A stretch of 64,000 bases of DNA from Taenia hydatigena (taxonomy: Eukaryota; Platyhelminthes; Cestoda; Cyclophyllidea; Taeniidae). Each line of letters begins with the position of its first letter. Positions within the stretch are counted from its first letter, which is position 1. Positions 61,201 through 64,000 of the stretch are shown here, piece by piece. Both the position numbers and the translations under genes were made by a program. The stretch is from assembly GCA_036345935.2 (NCBI GenBank), contig JADWOT020000001.1:17848828-17912827 (forward strand), in the 5' to 3' direction. The notes under the pieces are model-generated. The model had not been told where the DNA came from. It saw only the letters and a program-made list of their open reading frames with translations, and did no database searches.

Positions 61201-62335
61201 TTGCTGATTTAGCATAAATAGCCCTTTCAATGTGTCCGAAACGTGCTTTGGCGGTGATTACAAGTGATCTCACATTTTTCTTTCCTTTGCACTGCTACGT
61301 GTAGTGGCGGTTGCTACAGTTGTTGAAAGATGAAAATACACACGGGGCAGAGGAAGGTACAATGAGTAGAATCAACAAACCTAGGTGGGACGAAGTGTTG
61401 ATTAGCGGGCAAACAATGTATCGATGTCAAACTCTAGTGCATGAAGTATTGTTTAGAACTTGCAATTGTTGTGGCATTGTAGGGTAGGACTTAGTAATGA
61501 ATGCTAACACATGACCATCGAGCAGACTACTTGCTCACCTTATAAAAGAATGGCTAGACAGGAGACGGGATAAATGCGGCAATGGACAATGTTATAAGAA
61601 AGTGTTTAAAGACTAAGGAGGTGGTTTCACGATGCATTGTCTTCCAAAAAGTAAATTAATTTCAGGAGTAGAGGTAATTGCATTATTATGTGGCGTGGTA
61701 AGGTACTAAGCGAATGATGGCTATTCTACTACATCTCAACATTGCGCATGGTGATGTAGGATGAATTAGCTATAAATCGACACAGGTTACCTCAGCGCAT
61801 GCGTCAATACTACGTAAGAGACTGTCAAAGTCTGCCACAACGAAACTGTAAATTTTGCAGAATTTCGTGTAGCGCGCTTGCCCTCGAGGCCTCGTGCATT
61901 GTGCAGTCAGACGCATATTGGTACCCTAGGACGGCAAAGAAAAACATCTTACCATTTGTCAACACCTGTAAGGCATGTAGTGCATAGCTGTGGCTGCATG
62001 AGTGGCAAATATCTGTGGGTTTCCCTCGTTCGTAGCAAAATGTTCGAAGACATGTAAAGGAAAGCAGTCCATTTGTCGCGGCTTCATAATAGTTTGACCC
62101 AATTATTCAACGTCAAGATATTGCTCATAGGTAGACATGAATACACAAGTTTTGTGCGCTCAAAATATTTTATTCGGAGAAGGAAACAGTTAAACTAGCC
62201 CCTTCTACCGTCGTGAGAAATCTAATGACAGACCATAAATAAATTAAATGATTCGATTTTTCCTAATTTGTTTTAAAAATTTAAATGTTACATAAATTTT
62301 TCTGTACGTACTAACAGCATACAAATTACTTTTAA
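61201..62335. other. No supportable gene
   Basis: May hold 5' exons of the minus-strand gene at 59442-61200 and the 3' end of the gene beyond. AT-rich from 62160 to 62335. Confidence 0.3.
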
Positions 62336-62602
62336 TTAGGGTTTTATTTTTAACGTATGCTTAAGTGTGCTGTATCGCAACAGCACCGCCTGAACCTCTC
62401 TCGTTTCGTCGAAGTCCACTAATTGTATTATATTTAGAGTTGTAGGCTGGGGATGCTCCTTAGGTGAGCGTTTGCTGTGAGATTTTATGGCCATTAAGTA
62501 TCGCGTTGAGGATTTAGGTGGCTCTGAGGGTGCTGCAGAACACAATTGCGAATATAACAAGGTAATCTGCTCTACATGTGACGTTGTCGACGAGTTGAAC
62601 AC
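62336..62602 (-). CDS. Possible terminal exon, unknown family
   Basis: An 88-codon frame with coding-like C-terminal half (LNIIQLVDFDETREVQAVLL) ends at a stop just before an AT-rich tract typical of a 3' untranslated region. A second frame on the same strand (62514-62696) overlaps and is open for 60 codons, so the exact exon is unclear. Confidence 0.35.
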   Translation of the reverse strand: MFNSSTTSHVEQITLLYSQLCSAAPSEPPKSSTRYLMAIKSHSKRSPKEHPQPTTLNIIQLVDFDETREVQAVLLRYSTLKHTLKIKP

Positions 62603-62765
62603 TTTCTAGAACATGCAAGGCATGTACGAACCATTCCCTCTTGCCACTACAAAAGGACGTATCATTCGCTTTGCAACTTGATACATGTCGGACCACTTTG
62701 TAGTTACCGTTCCAGTAATAGCCTCTACTTCTTATTCTTTTTATTTGACAACATTAGTTTTTTGA

Positions 62766-63155
62766 TCATTTTTTCATCCGATCCTCGCCAATGCGTTGCA
62801 TAACATTTTGTGTAGTTCGTGGCGGAGAGGTCAGCAAGGGTGTAAACGGTCTGTTCCTCATCGGATGGAAAACGCGTGCATTCTTTGAGCCTAGCATCTG
62901 TGTAGACTGAACCGGGAGCAACAGACTGACGTCAGAAGATTGTAAAGACCAAATTCGCTGTGTATCCCTTACTTCCTTTATCTGAATTGCGAGTTCACGA
63001 TTGCAGTACTTAATGTAAACGCGCCTCACCTCGGTATCGACTCTCACTGTCAATTGGGAGGACGCCAATGGACGCGGAAGAGCTTTATTATTCGGTGCGT
63101 GCACATTGCCCGCACCACTGCTTTTGGCATGGGAAGAAAGAAGTTTGTGCACTTC
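62766..63155 (-). CDS. Possible coding exon(s), unknown family
   Basis: 128-codon minus-strand frame without an ATG at its start (it opens after an AATAATAG acceptor-like site), so it would be an internal or terminal exon. An in-frame 48 nt segment inside it (about 63030-62983) begins with a consensus donor (ACCGAG|GTGAGG) and ends with an acceptor (AATTCAG), so it may be a short intron or retained exon sequence. It contains DTQRIWSLQSSDVSLLLP. No recognised domain. Confidence 0.35.
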   Translation of the reverse strand, partial: EVHKLLSSHAKSSGAGNVHAPNNKALPRPLASSQLTVRVDTEVRRVYIKYCNRELAIQIKEVRDTQRIWSLQSSDVSLLLPVQSTQMLGSKNARVFHPMRNRPFTPLLTSPPRTTQNVMQRIGEDRMKK

Positions 63156-64000
63156 TATTATTCTATATGGAATAGTGCGTTATTAGAACGACCGCACTAT
63201 TAACTTGCTGTTGTTTTGGCAGTAGGTATCTAGATGAGGTTCTGCGAAGAGGAAACGCTTTGTGGGCTTGAAATGGTCGGTCGTGTCAATGTCTATCAAC
63301 TTGTAACATGTTAAACAGCAATTGGTTTCCTATTCTTCCTGGGTGGGAACATTCTGGATAATATGCTTTGGATCACTGTAGTGCGGAATGAGCGCTTTCG
63401 GAAGTAATTGGGACTTGCTAGTTCTTTGCAATGGTGTTCACTGGATATCACGATATTTTCTTTTAGCAAACGTCTGACGTGGAGGAGAGGAGGAAGAGGA
63501 GGAACGAAGGCAATCACGAGAGGACAACAGAACTGCGGGTGATGGACTCTCCACCTCCATTCGTTTCCCCATTGGACGTTTTGTTGCAAGCGAAAAAAAT
63601 GTTGCAATCATGTTTGCACTACCCTCCATTTACCCAATGCCGCACGGAACCAATTCCAGTGAGGCATTTCTGATCGCCATTTCCAGTTGCGGCCTTTCGT
63701 TTCGTCAGTTATACTGCAAATCAAATTGGTCCGTGAATGATAGGCAGTTAGGCTATTGTAGACGATTGGTTGCGCTGTCTGTGTGACAAGAGTGCAAAAT
63801 ATGTTCGTTGGATTGAAAACAGTCAGTCGTGTTGCTGTGACAAGAAATTTGCGGTACCCGGCATCACGCAGTTTGGTGCAGTGAACTGATATTCAATGGA
63901 AAGCCATTGCTTTGCGCACCTGGAGTAGTTGGACCAGTCAATGCGCATCAATGTGCAACATTTTAGGCGCCGATTGCTTTCCTGTTCTTCTGAGCTTGGA
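63156..64000. other. Unassigned, weak internal repeat
   Basis: 63285-63350 and 63935-64000 share a weak direct similarity (GTCAATG..ATCAA..TG.AACAT, then ATTG.TTTCCT.TTCTTC). Overlapping frames on both strands at 63311-63673 are unsupported. Confidence 0.3.

Noticed and set aside
1..64000. CRISPR arrays, rRNA genes, reverse transcriptase or transposase domains, telomeric repeats
   Set aside because: None seen on reading both strands. A tRNA gene could have been missed without a folding search, but no complete A box plus B box pair was noticed.

Overview
The window looks like nuclear DNA from a multicellular eukaryote with compact, intron-split genes scattered through a large amount of repeat-derived and non-coding DNA. 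No bacterial-style operons, ribosome-binding sites, CRISPR arrays or phage modules are visible. GT-AG introns, some of them extremely short, together with RING-CH, receptor guanylyl cyclase and tetraspanin-like pieces, indicate an animal. A parasitic flatworm (cestode or trematode) is my best guess, but that is inference and no single gene here proves it. A run of exactly 100 N (11713-11812) shows that this is a draft scaffold.

Layout. 1-5 kb: a minus-strand gene ending in a 235-codon terminal exon (1274-1978), then a possible terminal exon at 4630-4911. 5-9.8 kb: no supportable gene. 9.8-12.7 kb, 19.4-20.7 kb, 22.5-24.3 kb and (inverted) 40.6-41.4 kb: diverged copies of one interspersed repeat family. 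13.3-14.0, 26.4-26.7 and 28.25-28.35 kb: a second dispersed family. 15.86-16.9 kb: a local tandem duplication. 21.4-22.2 kb: a two-exon minus-strand coding region of unknown family. 28.6-29.3 kb: two possible minus-strand terminal exons. 34.2-35.2 kb: a two-exon minus-strand gene predicting 255 aa. 35.5-35.9 kb: a plus-strand tetraspanin-like C-terminal region. 36.4-40.1 kb: a tandem duplication of about 1.88 kb. 42.3-43.3 kb: a decayed receptor guanylyl cyclase. 48.5-48.8 kb: a RING-CH (MARCH-type) exon on the minus strand. 49.9-51.8 kb: two copies of a short tRNA-like SINE. 51.8-53.9 kb: a diverged duplication. 55.2-56.1 kb: a clean three-exon plus-strand gene (180 aa). 59.4-61.2 kb: a multi-exon minus-strand gene with 25 and 35 nt introns and a 26 nt microexon. 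62.3-63.2 kb: two further minus-strand coding candidates.

The genes do not form a recognisable pathway. Gene models were assembled by eye from reading frame, splice signals and phase; most have no recognised family. The best-supported identities are the guanylyl cyclase relic and the RING-CH domain. Many GC-rich stretches are open on both strands, so coding calls without phase-consistent splicing are given low confidence.
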